Assembly (NCBI GenBank): GCA_017617495.1
Contig: JAFZWD010000056.1
Location: 1-64,000 of the forward strand
Source: Bacteroidales bacterium
GTDB lineage: Bacteria; Bacteroidota; Bacteroidia; Bacteroidales; UBA932
Reading direction: 5' to 3'
DNA length: 64,000 bases
Shown: in pieces, positions 26,416-36,146 of the stretch
Layout: every line of letters begins with the position of its first letter
Position numbering within the stretch: the stretch's first letter is position 1
Made by a program: the position numbers and the translations under genes
The notes under the pieces: generated by a model
What the model was told of the DNA's origin: nothing
The model's input: the letters and a program-made list of their open reading frames with translations, nothing else
The model's database searches: none

Positions 26416-28257
26416 TCATCTTGAGTAACCGTAATCATTCTTAAGTACGCCGAGGTTGGCAATGATGACCGACTCGGGGATTGCCTGGTACATATTCCTG
26501 TCCGGATCTTCGAGGTACAGGTTATCAATCATGGTTGCAGACACACTTTTGAAATAATCTGTCTTGTTCCAACCGCCGAGAGGGTCAGTGGAGATCTTGT
26601 TCTCGGTGTCGTCCGGATTGAAGCCATAGTACTCGGCATCGATACCGTTAGGCTTGGTTCTCCAGTAAAGGCTGGTCCTTCCTGCACCTGTCAGATAATG
26701 GAACCTTCCGGTATGGCTGCTGAGAGCCTTGAGGTCAAGCTTCATATTGTCCAGAGACTCCTTGAGGCAGCCCCAGCGGATGAGGTCGGTACGGCGCAGG
26801 AGTTCGCCGGTGAATTCGAAGCGGCGCTGGTCCTTGACTGCCTGGAAGAACTCGTCCTTGTTGGTAAGGCGCTCCAGATAGTCGTCCGCCTTGGCCTCGC
26901 TGTGGTATGCACGCACAAGCACGGGACGCATATAGCGCTTGGCCCTGTCCAGCTGACCGAGCTCATTGGCGATTTCTGCAGCCATCATATAGATGTCGGC
27001 ATAGCGGAGCACCGGGAACTTGGCACCGTCCTCGGGATCCTGTGTATTAAGAACAGGCTTGCGGATCATCCAGTCGAAACGGAACTTTCCGTTGTACATT
27101 CTGCTAAGGCTGACGGTGGAAGAACCTGTCAGAAGTTTGTCGCTGGCGACTCCGTTCTCGTTGTAGACGAACGGGCAGCAGGTGACGAAGCGGCGCGTAT
27201 CCTCCGGGTCGTAATCGTAGACAAGCAGAGGGCTTACTGACACCCTGCCCTGTCCGCCCTTTGCAAGGGGCAGATACTTGTAATTGCGCACTGCGTTACG
27301 GGTGAGGTGATGTCCGCGGTTGTCCGAGAAGGGCATTCCGAAGATAATCTCCTTGCCGTATTCGGTATTCAGGTCGCAGTACCATTTCCAGAGGTCTTCG
27401 AAGTTTTCGAAGAGCGAAAGGTGTGCATTGTCAATCACGTCGTCGAGAGCGGCGAGCGCCTTGGGATAGAGTACGGATTTCTGCAGGGCGGGGTCGTTGG
27501 AAAGACGGTTGTGGCAGTGGGTGCTGTCGCAGTCCGTATTGACCATACCCTCGTCCGGGCGGCAGGAATAACCCGAAGCCTGCAGCGCCAAACGTGCGTA
27601 GAGGCCCCTTGCAAGAGCCTTGCCGGGATGGGTTATGAGCTTCTGGTCGTTGTAATCCAGGTACTTGGCCGCCTTGTCGAGGTCGCTCAGAAGATGCTTG
27701 TACAGCACGTCCTTGTCCGCCTTGGGAAGGTAGGTGGTTTCCTTTTTGACGGGGCTGAACCTTGCAGGCACCTCGCCATACACGTTCATGAGGTCGGTGT
27801 ACAGCAGGGCGCGGGCGCAGAGGGCTTCGCCGTAAAGGGCAGCCATTTCCTTGCGGTGGTCGATGTCGCCGTACTTCTCGAGTCCCTCGATACAGACGCT
27901 GGCCCTCTCGATACCCTTGAAGTTTCCGGAATAGAAGTACTCTTCGCCGGAGTAGTTGTATCTCGAGTTGCCGGGATTCTGCCTGTACTGGAAGGGGTTG
28001 TTCTGCTCGCTGTTGCTGTAATCGTTCAGGACCTCGGCATCGGTGTTGCATCCGTAACCATAGAAGTACTGCGTACGGTACGAAGCCATGGTTATATACG
28101 ACTCGTAGATACAGTTCACACTGAATCGTGCAAGCGTATAGTTGGAGTACACCTCCGGGTCCTCGAACGTGGATTTAGCCCTCTGGTCGAGGGGCTCGCA
28201 CGCGAAGAGAGCACAAGCGCCAAGTGCCGCAATTATGATTTTGTATAACTTTTTCAC
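26416..28257 (-). CDS. SusD/RagB-family surface glycan-binding lipoprotein
   Basis: This 613-residue protein is the lid partner of the SusC transporter. The GTG at 28257 is preferred as start because it gives MKKLYKIIIAALGACALFAC with the lipidated Cys; a TTG three codons earlier is possible. SusD features include EPLDQRAKSTFEDPEVY, the helical TPR-like middle (AKYLDYNDQKLITHPGKALARGLYARLALQASGYS) and YADIYMMAAEIANELGQ followed by DEFFQAVKDQRRFEFTGE. It lies 12 bases after SusC and 11 before the SusE-like gene. Confidence 0.92.
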   Translation of the reverse strand: MKKLYKIIIAALGACALFACEPLDQRAKSTFEDPEVYSNYTLARFSVNCIYESYITMASYRTQYFYGYGCNTDAEVLNDYSNSEQNNPFQYRQNPGNSRYNYSGEEYFYSGNFKGIERASVCIEGLEKYGDIDHRKEMAALYGEALCARALLYTDLMNVYGEVPARFSPVKKETTYLPKADKDVLYKHLLSDLDKAAKYLDYNDQKLITHPGKALARGLYARLALQASGYSCRPDEGMVNTDCDSTHCHNRLSNDPALQKSVLYPKALAALDDVIDNAHLSLFENFEDLWKWYCDLNTEYGKEIIFGMPFSDNRGHHLTRNAVRNYKYLPLAKGGQGRVSVSPLLVYDYDPEDTRRFVTCCPFVYNENGVASDKLLTGSSTVSLSRMYNGKFRFDWMIRKPVLNTQDPEDGAKFPVLRYADIYMMAAEIANELGQLDRAKRYMRPVLVRAYHSEAKADDYLERLTNKDEFFQAVKDQRRFEFTGELLRRTDLIRWGCLKESLDNMKLDLKALSSHTGRFHYLTGAGRTSLYWRTKPNGIDAEYYGFNPDDTENKISTDPLGGWNKTDYFKSVSATMIDNLYLEDPDRNMYQAIPESVIIANLGVLKNDYGYSR

Positions 28258-28269
28258 GGCAATCAAATT

Positions 28270-31200
28270 TTAGAAGGTGAGATTTACACCCATGATGAGG
28301 CTGCGGCTCTTCGGGTAAGCGGAGTAGTCCACACCGGGAGTCAGAGGAGTGCTGCGACGGCAGTTGACCTCGGGGTCGAAGCCTGTATAATTGGTCAGGC
28401 AGAAGAGGTTGGAAGCCGTTGCGTAAACACGGAATTTGGAGATGTGCATCCAAAGCGTATGCCTCTGGGGAATGGTGTAGCCGAGAGTGAGGGAATTGAA
28501 GCGCAGGAAGGAAGCATCCTCGATATAGTAGTCCGTAAGGAATAAGGACTGGAAGCCCTGGCTCCAAATCTTTGCATTCCGGTTAAGGTCGGCAAGCATA
28601 TCGGGGTCGGTAATCGCTTCGCCGGTCTCCCAGTCGATATTGGTCCATGCCGAGCCGGGCGCGCAAACCTTGAGGAGGTTCTTGTACCTGCTCTGCGAGC
28701 CTCTCTGTGTGAGGTCTATCTTATCGGCGTTGTAACGCTTTGCTCCGATGGAGAAGCTGAACGCCGCATTCAGGTCGAAGTTGTAGAGATTGCCGCTGAG
28801 GCTGAAGCCGCCGGTGATATCTGCCATGGCGCAGCCGAGGTTCACCTTGTCTTCGGAGGTAACCGCACCGTCGCCGTTCACGTCCTTGAGCTTGGGGAAG
28901 CCGGGACGGAGGCCCGAGCCGATAACGGCAGTGTCGGTGACGACACCGTCCTTGAGGGTCCATACCGGCTTGCCGGTGCTGGCGTCAAGGCTCATGTTGA
29001 AGTCCTCTACCTTGTACCAGCCGTCGCCCTTGTAACCGTAGATAAGGCCGAGGGGCTTGCCGGGAGTGATGAGGTAGTCCCAACCGATGGAACCCAGCGC
29101 ACGGACCTCTGTCTGGATCTGGTCGAGGCCGCCGAGGCTCAGAACCTTGTTCTTGTTATAGGCGGCGTTCGCCGAAATCGAAAGACCGGCGTGCTTTGTC
29201 TCAATAGCGACCACCCTGATCGTTCCTTCGATACCGCGGTTGCGCACGGTACCGATGTTGCGGTACTGGGACTTGTAACCCACACCGGACATAGGATAGT
29301 TCACGAGGAGGTCCTTGCTCTTGTTGTTGTAGAGTTCGAGGGTCAGGGAGAGACGCTGCTTGAAGAACGCCATATCCACACCGAGGTTCTGCGAAATGGT
29401 CTTTTCCCAACGGAGTTCGGGGTTGGGCATCGTAGTATCGGGATACACCCAGTTGGTCATCTCGTACACACGGGCGTCGATTGCAGTCTTGAAACGGCGG
29501 CGCACCTGGCCCGTAGGAATACGGTTGTTACCGGAAGTACCGAGGCTGTAACGGAGCTTCACCTGGTCGATGCGGCGCAGGCTCTTCATCCAGGGCTCCT
29601 GGGATATGGTCCAGGAAGCTGCCACCGAAGGGAAGTAACCCCACTGGTTGCCGGGGGCAAACTTGCTGGATCCGTCGGCGCGGAGCGCTCCGGAAAGCGA
29701 ATAACGCTTGTCGTAAACGTAGTTGGCCCTTCCGAAGAACGAGAGCATCACGTCATTTTCCGCATAGAAGTTGTTGGCGGCAGATATCATCTGGGCGGTA
29801 CCGCGGTAACGCCTCGCCATGGAAGCGTCGTAATAATCGGGGAAACCTTCTGCCACGCAGGATTCGGTGCGGGAATGCTGATACTGGTATTCCTGGCCGA
29901 GAACCGTGTTCAGGTTGTGCTTGCTGCCCTTCTTGAACACCCTGCTGAAGTTGTAGCTGAGGGTATTCACGCTACGGTACTTCCTGGAGAAAGTGGTGCT
30001 GGAGTCGGTGTTCGGGTAACCCGGCACGTTGGACTTTTCACGGGTGAAGTAACTGGTACGTCCGTAGAAACGCTCACTGCTGTTCTGGTTGTTGTCGATA
30101 CCGCCTTCGATTTTGAGCTTCATGTTGGGGATGATAGTCCAGGTAACCGAAGCGTTGCCGTTCCAGTTTTCGCGGCGTGTCTTGTTGTCGTTGTCCTTTA
30201 CGTTCTGGATAGGGTTGGTACCGTATTCCTGGCTGTAAAGGTCGTAGTCTTCGACATCCCTCAGGTAGTTCATGGGGATAGGCGAATAACGCAGGGTGCT
30301 GATCATACGGCCGGTACCTGCGTTGGTACCCTTGTCGTTGACGGAGTTTGCACCTGCTCCGTTAACCGTCGTGGACGAATACCTCAGGGCCATATTGATG
30401 TCTATGTTCTTGAGGGGACGGCACCAGTTGGTAAAGCGGAAGTTGGTTCTCTTGAAGTTGGAGTAGATCATGATGGCGTCCTCGTCCAGACGGCCGAAGT
30501 TTGCCTGCCACCTGTTCTTGTCGGTGCTGCCGCTCACGGAGACGAAGTGGTTCATCGTCGTACCGATACGGCCGAACACGCGCTTGCGCCAGTTGTTGCC
30601 TTCGAAGTACTTGTAGAGGCCCATGTCCGCGAAGCGTCCGAAGCGCTCGGTATAGCGGCCGGGCGAATTCTCGGCCATCGAACCTTCATAAATGGAGGCT
30701 GCGAACTCATAGGGATTCATCACCTCATAGTTGTTCTCGTTGGCCATGATCTTCACGCCGGCATAACCGTCGTACTTGACGCTGATCTTGCCGCGGGCGC
30801 CCTCACGCGTGGTGATAATCACAACGCCGTATGCACCCTGGCTACCGTAGATGGCGGTGGAGAAAGCATCCTTGAGCACGTCGACGCTCTTGATGTCGTT
30901 GGCGGCGATATCCTTGATGCTGCTCACCGGGAATCCGTCCACGATGTACAGAGGAGTCGCATCCTGGGTGATGGAACCGGTACCGCGGATCTTGATCTGC
31001 ACGGCTGCGTCCGGGTCACCTTCGGCGGTGGACACTTCCACACCGGCCATCTTACCAGTCAGCGCCGTAGCGAAGTTTGTGGTAGGAACGCTGGTGAGCG
31101 CCTTGTTGTCGACAGATGTAACTGCACCCATGAGGTCGCGGCGCTGCACCGTCTGGTAACCGATAACCACCGTCTCGTCGAGGAGGTTCATGTCCTCTTC

Positions 31201-31494
31201 CAGATTTACGTTGATGGTCTTGCGGCCGGCAATGTTTTCCTCGCGCTCCTTCATGCCGATGCAGGAGAACACAAGGATTTTGGATCCCGTACGGTTGTTG
31301 ATGGAGTAAGCACCGTTGGCATCGGTAAAGACGCCCGTGGTCGTGCCCTTAAGGTAAACGGATACACCGGGGAGGGCTTTGCCTTCCTGGTCGGTAACCT
31401 TACCCGTAATAGTCTGGGCAGCGGCCTGGATCCACCCGGTGGCGAACACTAATGTCACCACCAGGAGGATTTTAATCAATTTGTTGAGTTTCAT
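28270..31494 (-). CDS. SusC/RagA-family TonB-linked outer-membrane glycan transporter
   Basis: This 1,074-residue barrel imports oligosaccharide with SusD. It has a signal peptide to ~residue 26 (AAAQ), then a CarboxypepD_reg-like domain (ITGKVTDQEGKALPGVSVYLKGT), a TonB-box region (NLLDETVVIGYQTVQRRDLMGAV), a plug (AAVQIKIRGTGSI, PLYIVDGFPVSSI, VLKDAFSTAIYGSQGAYGVV) and the barrel ending in IMGVNLTF. The usual DASSTAIYGARGANG appears as DAFSTAIYGSQGAYG, a mild variant. It follows a fimbrillin gene by 32 bases and is the core of the locus. Confidence 0.95.
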   Translation of the reverse strand: MKLNKLIKILLVVTLVFATGWIQAAAQTITGKVTDQEGKALPGVSVYLKGTTTGVFTDANGAYSINNRTGSKILVFSCIGMKEREENIAGRKTINVNLEEDMNLLDETVVIGYQTVQRRDLMGAVTSVDNKALTSVPTTNFATALTGKMAGVEVSTAEGDPDAAVQIKIRGTGSITQDATPLYIVDGFPVSSIKDIAANDIKSVDVLKDAFSTAIYGSQGAYGVVIITTREGARGKISVKYDGYAGVKIMANENNYEVMNPYEFAASIYEGSMAENSPGRYTERFGRFADMGLYKYFEGNNWRKRVFGRIGTTMNHFVSVSGSTDKNRWQANFGRLDEDAIMIYSNFKRTNFRFTNWCRPLKNIDINMALRYSSTTVNGAGANSVNDKGTNAGTGRMISTLRYSPIPMNYLRDVEDYDLYSQEYGTNPIQNVKDNDNKTRRENWNGNASVTWTIIPNMKLKIEGGIDNNQNSSERFYGRTSYFTREKSNVPGYPNTDSSTTFSRKYRSVNTLSYNFSRVFKKGSKHNLNTVLGQEYQYQHSRTESCVAEGFPDYYDASMARRYRGTAQMISAANNFYAENDVMLSFFGRANYVYDKRYSLSGALRADGSSKFAPGNQWGYFPSVAASWTISQEPWMKSLRRIDQVKLRYSLGTSGNNRIPTGQVRRRFKTAIDARVYEMTNWVYPDTTMPNPELRWEKTISQNLGVDMAFFKQRLSLTLELYNNKSKDLLVNYPMSGVGYKSQYRNIGTVRNRGIEGTIRVVAIETKHAGLSISANAAYNKNKVLSLGGLDQIQTEVRALGSIGWDYLITPGKPLGLIYGYKGDGWYKVEDFNMSLDASTGKPVWTLKDGVVTDTAVIGSGLRPGFPKLKDVNGDGAVTSEDKVNLGCAMADITGGFSLSGNLYNFDLNAAFSFSIGAKRYNADKIDLTQRGSQSRYKNLLKVCAPGSAWTNIDWETGEAITDPDMLADLNRNAKIWSQGFQSLFLTDYYIEDASFLRFNSLTLGYTIPQRHTLWMHISKFRVYATASNLFCLTNYTGFDPEVNCRRSTPLTPGVDYSAYPKSRSLIMGVNLTF

Positions 31495-31526
31495 TGGTAT
31501 ATTAATTCGTGAAATAAATATACTTG

Positions 31527-33395
31527 TTAGTTAAGGTCACGTACAAGACGTACTCCGCAGCCATCATTACGGGCTTTGGATTTCTTGCTCTGCCAGTGAG
31601 CTACAGAAGCATTGAACTTGCTTGCGCCGACCGCAGGGTCATTAAATGCCAGAGCATATGTATTACTGTCACTTGCGTTAGCAGTTGACGACCAGTAATA
31701 AGCATCCCCCGGATAAATAAGGTTAGCTTTGTTACTGCCAGTGTATCTATGGTTACACAGGGGGAGGAACACGCATCCGGCGGCCTCAAGTTTGGCCCAG
31801 TCCTCAAGATTATACACATTGTCGCGGCAGACTGCTCCGGCAGGTTCCCTGTTCGATGTATAATTCGTTGCACCCTGACGATAACACTTGATGAGATCTT
31901 TTACTCCGTAAGGACACTTGAAAAAGTCGGGGAGAATAATCAAACCGAAGGCAAGTGTGTCTCCAGCCGCCCTAATGATGGTAGCCTTAGCGCCATGCAC
32001 AATCAAGGAACCACTCGCATCCTTTCTCTTTTCGAGAACAAAGGCGAACTCGTCTCCTGTAGGTGTACGCCAGGTATTGGCAGGGTAGGTCACTTCGTCG
32101 TCGCCACTGCCATGTTTAATGACGTTCTCGCCCCAATCCCTGAGGAGGGTCTGACCGCCACCGGAACCAACCCAGGAGCCATTACCGCTGCTGATATAAT
32201 ATATACCGAATTTCTGTTCGTCCGTGTAATCTTTGCTTTGGCCTGTACCTACCCATGCGAACAGGTCAATGACGTCTCCCTGTTTTGAATCTGCCTGCAG
32301 AAGGTTGGCAGGATCATCCTTGAGCGCATCATACTGGTGTTCTGCAAAGAACCAGGACGATGCAGTACCCATACGGTTGGTTGAAGTAGGAGGAGTGTCG
32401 ATTACGGCGCGGAGGTTGCCGGGGGCAAACAGGACCTTCTTGGTTGCCGCTTTGATACTGGTACCTGCTACCGTAAAGGCGGGCAGTGCTGCTACGACCT
32501 TACGTGCGGTCTTGCGACCCGGAACCCAGGCTGTAGGAACAGAGGCGACCTCCTTAACGGGCACCTCAATCTTATTGATAACATCGCCGTTCGCATCGCA
32601 TGCAGAAACCACAATGTTATTGTATTCTAAAGTACCAGCAACACCCATAGGAAGAGGGATGTTGAGCACGAGGCTGTCGGCAAATGTGCCGGGAAGTTCG
32701 GTGATGGTAATGGTCTCTTCGGAGTCCTTGGTAGATTCCTGAAGCGCGACACCGCTGGTGCCGGCTACGAAACTGCTCATTACGAATTCGCCGTTAACCT
32801 TCTTGCCGGGGAAATGGATGGTGATGTAATCGCAGAACTTTGAGACATCCCTTACCTTGATTCGCAGAAGGGGGCAGATAGACTTGAACTGCAGTCCCTG
32901 GCCGGCAGCGTTCACCGCAATCCTGGGAGCGGGAGACTGCTCGCCCTGCACCTGTGCGAGAGTGTAATCCTTGGGGAATGTTACCGAAAGGTTCTCTGCA
33001 GTGTGCTTGCGCACAGCGGAGGTCCTTGCGCTGGTGCCGTTGTGTACCAGGTTTGCAGGATACATCGCAAAGTCGGAACGTCCGGCTTCGATGTCATCCT
33101 CGAAGGTGAATTTGGCTCCCGCCTTGTTGTTGTAGGAGGCGGGAAGCTCCTCGGAAATGTAATAGGTTTCGCCGGAGAATACCGCGATCTGGTCGCCGGT
33201 GCTCCAGGTGAATACTGCTGTAGAATCGTTCACGAGAGCCCTGCCCTCGATTGCGCCTTCGTTAAATGCTTCGATAACGGTTTTGCCGACAAGTTCCTTG
33301 TCGTTACCGTTCTCGTTGGAAACTTCTTTCAACTCTTTTGTGCAGGCTGCCAGCACTGTTGCCGCGGCCGCGAGAATAAATAAATACTTTTTCAT
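31527..33395 (-). CDS. Fimbrillin-family lipoprotein with C-type-lectin-like (FISUMP-like) C-terminus
   Basis: This 622-residue protein has a lipobox at Cys18 (ATVLAAC). Residues ~55-300 match Mfa-like fimbrillin (VFTWSTGDQIAVFSGETYY, RSDFAMYPANLV, LLRIKVRDVSKFCDYITIHF). The C-terminal third (~320-622) ends in YYWSSTANAS...CGVRLVRDLN, a pattern of FISUMP/DUF1566-type lectin-like folds. Paralogues are 36147-38111 and 45328-47205. The first ~230 residues are nearly the same as in 36147-38111, while the ends differ strongly. It is preceded by a 46-residue ORF by 12 bases and followed by SusC. It may be a surface or pilus-tip adhesin; this is inference. Confidence 0.75.
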   Translation of the reverse strand: MKKYLFILAAAATVLAACTKELKEVSNENGNDKELVGKTVIEAFNEGAIEGRALVNDSTAVFTWSTGDQIAVFSGETYYISEELPASYNNKAGAKFTFEDDIEAGRSDFAMYPANLVHNGTSARTSAVRKHTAENLSVTFPKDYTLAQVQGEQSPAPRIAVNAAGQGLQFKSICPLLRIKVRDVSKFCDYITIHFPGKKVNGEFVMSSFVAGTSGVALQESTKDSEETITITELPGTFADSLVLNIPLPMGVAGTLEYNNIVVSACDANGDVINKIEVPVKEVASVPTAWVPGRKTARKVVAALPAFTVAGTSIKAATKKVLFAPGNLRAVIDTPPTSTNRMGTASSWFFAEHQYDALKDDPANLLQADSKQGDVIDLFAWVGTGQSKDYTDEQKFGIYYISSGNGSWVGSGGGQTLLRDWGENVIKHGSGDDEVTYPANTWRTPTGDEFAFVLEKRKDASGSLIVHGAKATIIRAAGDTLAFGLIILPDFFKCPYGVKDLIKCYRQGATNYTSNREPAGAVCRDNVYNLEDWAKLEAAGCVFLPLCNHRYTGSNKANLIYPGDAYYWSSTANASDSNTYALAFNDPAVGASKFNASVAHWQSKKSKARNDGCGVRLVRDLN

Positions 33396-33407
33396 GGCGC
33401 GGGTGTT

Positions 33408-33548
33408 TTAGTTGTTGTCATCGTTGTCTTCCCATGGATCCATGTCTTCTCCATTGGAAATGGTTACGTCCGGATCGCTCACGCAGAGGAGCGTCGGGAC
33501 CAGTTCAAGCAGGCCCGCTGCCGGAGTGAAATAAGGTTTTTTACTCAT
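33408..33548 (-). CDS. 46-residue small protein ahead of fimbrillin gene (family member C)
   Basis: The ATG at 33548 and TAA at 33408-33410 give MSKKPYFTPAAGLLELV, then PTLLCVSDPDVTISNGED and the tail MDPWEDNDDNN. It has no signal peptide and no known domain. It is nearly identical to 38125-38265 and shares its Y-x-x-P start, LC-x-S centre and acidic Trp-containing tail with 45191-45313. It lies 12 bases before the fimbrillin ATG, so translation is probably coupled. Near-identity at protein level between two copies supports a real gene. Confidence 0.65.
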   Translation of the reverse strand: MSKKPYFTPAAGLLELVPTLLCVSDPDVTISNGEDMDPWEDNDDNN

Positions 33549-33584
33549 ACTGAACATATATTGATTATTATTGTTTGCGTTGTA

Positions 33585-35168
33585 TTAATCCTGTGACGGA
33601 GTCCATTCCAGGGGCCAGTAGCCTACATTCAGGGTGGCTACCGCGGTGTTCCTGTGGTAGAGGTAGACCCTTGCGGCCTCCTCTATTCCCGCCATGTCTT
33701 CGGGTGTTACCGTCATGGTTACCCAGTATTTCGCCCAGGCGGCTGAATTTATATTGTTGTCGACGCGGTTTATGCTCTCATTCCCGTCCGGGACCTCGGT
33801 GGGAGTAACCTGCTGAATGATTTTCGCGGTCCTTTCGCCGCCTTTCTTGGTGACGAGAGCAAGATAGTAGGTAGGAACCCTAACCGCATACTCGACAGGA
33901 TCGGTATTTTCGATGGCATCGCGGTTGTTTACCGCACCGTAGAACCTGAGCGTTCCCGGGCGGTTGATCTTGAACGAGAAGAAGCACTTGCTCGGCACCA
34001 CGAAAGGATAATCGTCGGACCAGCCGTTCGCCACCTTGTCGCTCGCTACCCTGTTGCCATAATACATCATACCGGGACCGCCGTAGGTGATGCCGTCCAC
34101 CAGAACCTGCTCGCCGATTTTCCTCTTTTCACTATTGTTTGAGTTATCGTTCTCTATACCGTAGGTCTTAAATACTGAAGATGCCAGGCTCGCTTTGTGG
34201 GTAGTACCCACGGGATAACCATAGTCGAAGGCGTCGGTGTCGCCGTTCCACTCGGGGAGCGAAGGATCCCTGTTGGGCAGCACGCCGCCGTCGGTCCACT
34301 GGCTGCGCAGAATCGATACCGTGCCTGCATAAATCGTGAAGGGCGTGCCTGTAGCCGCATCTTCCGCATTACCCTCAGTTACGAAAGGAGTGATGGTGGC
34401 CCGGAAATTATGGTAGGTGCCCGGAACAAGCACTGCCCAGAGATAGTTGCCTTCGTAGTAGCCGTTCAGGTAACGGGTATAGATGGTAACGGACTTGCTG
34501 CCGTTGGCGATGATGCTGGCAATGGGCTGCTCGCCCCGGTAATCTATCTGGATGCGGCCTGCAAGGTTCTCGTCGGCCTCGAATTTAACCGACTTTATGG
34601 TCGCCTTGCCCTTGGGGCCGGTCGGCACCTGATAGCGCAGGTAGCCGAACACGTTCTTGAGGCAGTCGTCGCCGGGCTTCGCCACAGCGATGTTGGTGTT
34701 TACCTCGAACGACTGGAACTTGTTGATGCTCTGGCTGCTGGGGAGAGTGAGCGAACTGGTGGAAGTGATTATGCCGTTGCTGATCTTGGTATTGTCGTAA
34801 TTGGCGGCACGGCCGGTCCAGATTACGTAAGAAAAGTCGTTGGTAAGGTCCGGGACACCCGAATCCGGTTCGAAGGTACGCACGACCTCCTCGGTAGTGG
34901 ATGTGCTCACGTACTTGTACTTCTGCCCGTCGCTCTTGCGGAACACATAGAGCAGCTTGTCGTTTGCATTATTGGTGGACCAGGTAATCACCGGTGTGTC
35001 GGTATAGCCGTTGTTCACAAAGGTCCTGGGACTCGCGTTTTCGAATCCGATCGTGATGCTTGGGCTGCCGGAAACCGCCGGAGCTGCGCTTTCCCTCGTG
35101 CACGACGCAAGGGCGAGCGTGCCTGCAAGCACTGCCGCAAAAACTGAAAAATGTCTCACTGCGTTCAC
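33585..35168 (-). CDS. Fimbrillin-like lipoprotein with C-terminal RPG beta-sandwich module
   Basis: This 527-residue lipoprotein has Cys23 in LALASC. The N-terminal ~30-290 is a fimbrillin-like sandwich of the subtype shared with 35189-36145, 38453-41404 and 42312-45041 (DKLLYVFRKSDGQKYKY, FGYLRYQVP, VKFEADENLAGRIQIDYRG, LVPGTYHNFRATITPF). The C-terminal ~340-527 is the module with FFSFKINRPGTLRFYGAVN, ending GYWPLEWTPSQD, related to the SusE-like protein end. The start is GTG at 35168; a second GTG at 35159 (MRHFSVFAAV) also fits. The role is probably in surface display or glycan binding. Confidence 0.7.
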   Translation of the reverse strand: MNAVRHFSVFAAVLAGTLALASCTRESAAPAVSGSPSITIGFENASPRTFVNNGYTDTPVITWSTNNANDKLLYVFRKSDGQKYKYVSTSTTEEVVRTFEPDSGVPDLTNDFSYVIWTGRAANYDNTKISNGIITSTSSLTLPSSQSINKFQSFEVNTNIAVAKPGDDCLKNVFGYLRYQVPTGPKGKATIKSVKFEADENLAGRIQIDYRGEQPIASIIANGSKSVTIYTRYLNGYYEGNYLWAVLVPGTYHNFRATITPFVTEGNAEDAATGTPFTIYAGTVSILRSQWTDGGVLPNRDPSLPEWNGDTDAFDYGYPVGTTHKASLASSVFKTYGIENDNSNNSEKRKIGEQVLVDGITYGGPGMMYYGNRVASDKVANGWSDDYPFVVPSKCFFSFKINRPGTLRFYGAVNNRDAIENTDPVEYAVRVPTYYLALVTKKGGERTAKIIQQVTPTEVPDGNESINRVDNNINSAAWAKYWVTMTVTPEDMAGIEEAARVYLYHRNTAVATLNVGYWPLEWTPSQD

Positions 35169-35188
35169 CTTTATATATTATATATAGT

Positions 35189-36145
35189 CTAATCTTCCCA
35201 TGGATCCATATCCTCGCCGCTGCCCTGGACCGGGGCGCCCGGCTCGGGAGCCGGTACGGGCTTTTCGTAAGGCAGAAGGCCACCGTCTGTGTATCTGCCC
35301 CGTTCTATAAACAGCACATCGGCGTTTATAGTAAACGATGTCCCTTCTGCGGTATCCTGGGCAGTAGCCTCCGTCGCAAAGGGATAAATTGTAAGTTTTA
35401 CATTGTGATATGTGCCGGGTACCATCGCCACGTACATATATCCCGCTTCGTATTTGCCTTTATTGTATCTGGTCCAGGCCGTAATGGACTTGGACCCGCC
35501 GGATATAATGGTGGTGACCGGCGAGGAGCCGGAATAGTCCACCTTTACCTTGCCGGCGATGTTCTCGTCGGCAGTAATGACCACCCTCCTCACCGCAGCG
35601 GCAGCTCCGCCGGGGAAGGTACCGTTCTTGAAGCGCAGGTAGCCGAATATCGGTTTGAGCTGGCTGTCGCCCTTCTTCATTATGGCCATTGCCTGGCACT
35701 GGTCGAAGGAATCGGTATTGCCGATTGACTGCGAGTTCTTGAGCTCGAGTTTGGAACCGCTGACGGCCCATCCGCTGAGCGTTTCGCCCGACGAGGTGGC
35801 GCCGTTCCACAGCACCATCTTCACCTCGCTGGCCGCCGGCCAGGTATCGCAGGCGAAAGTGCGCGAGGTGACTCCGATATCCGAAGTGGTGTTTGTGAAT
35901 TTGTACCTCGTGTTGTTCTGGTCGAACACGAAAATCTGCTTGTCGAGGTCGCTGGAGCTCCACTTGAAGAACTGTCCATCCGACAGGAATGGCCTCGATG
36001 CCGGGGCTTCCCCTTCGTAACCGACCTCTATGGTTTTGGTTATGTATGCGGTACCGGTTTCCTGCACCTCCTTGGCGCAGGAAACCAATACCGATACTGT
36101 TGCGGCAAGAGCCGCTGTTCTGAATATGTGCTTCAGACTTTTCAA
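35189..36145 (-). CDS. Single-domain fimbrillin-like lipoprotein ending in the small-ORF tail motif
   Basis: This 318-residue protein has a lipobox VLVSC (Cys23). The start appears to be TTG at 36145, one base after the upstream stop; no ATG or GTG gives a signal peptide. The fimbrillin subtype motifs are DKQIFVFDQNNTRYKF, IFGYLRFKNG, VVITADENIAGKVKVDYSG, MVPGTYHNVKLTIYPF. After a Pro-rich linker (EKPVPAPEPGAPVQGS) it ends GEDMDPWED, the same string that ends the 46-residue ORFs at 33408 and 38125. It therefore looks like a fusion of a fimbrillin with the small-protein tail. Confidence 0.7.
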   Translation of the reverse strand: MKSLKHIFRTAALAATVSVLVSCAKEVQETGTAYITKTIEVGYEGEAPASRPFLSDGQFFKWSSSDLDKQIFVFDQNNTRYKFTNTTSDIGVTSRTFACDTWPAASEVKMVLWNGATSSGETLSGWAVSGSKLELKNSQSIGNTDSFDQCQAMAIMKKGDSQLKPIFGYLRFKNGTFPGGAAAAVRRVVITADENIAGKVKVDYSGSSPVTTIISGGSKSITAWTRYNKGKYEAGYMYVAMVPGTYHNVKLTIYPFATEATAQDTAEGTSFTINADVLFIERGRYTDGGLLPYEKPVPAPEPGAPVQGSGEDMDPWED

Positions 36146-36146
36146 A

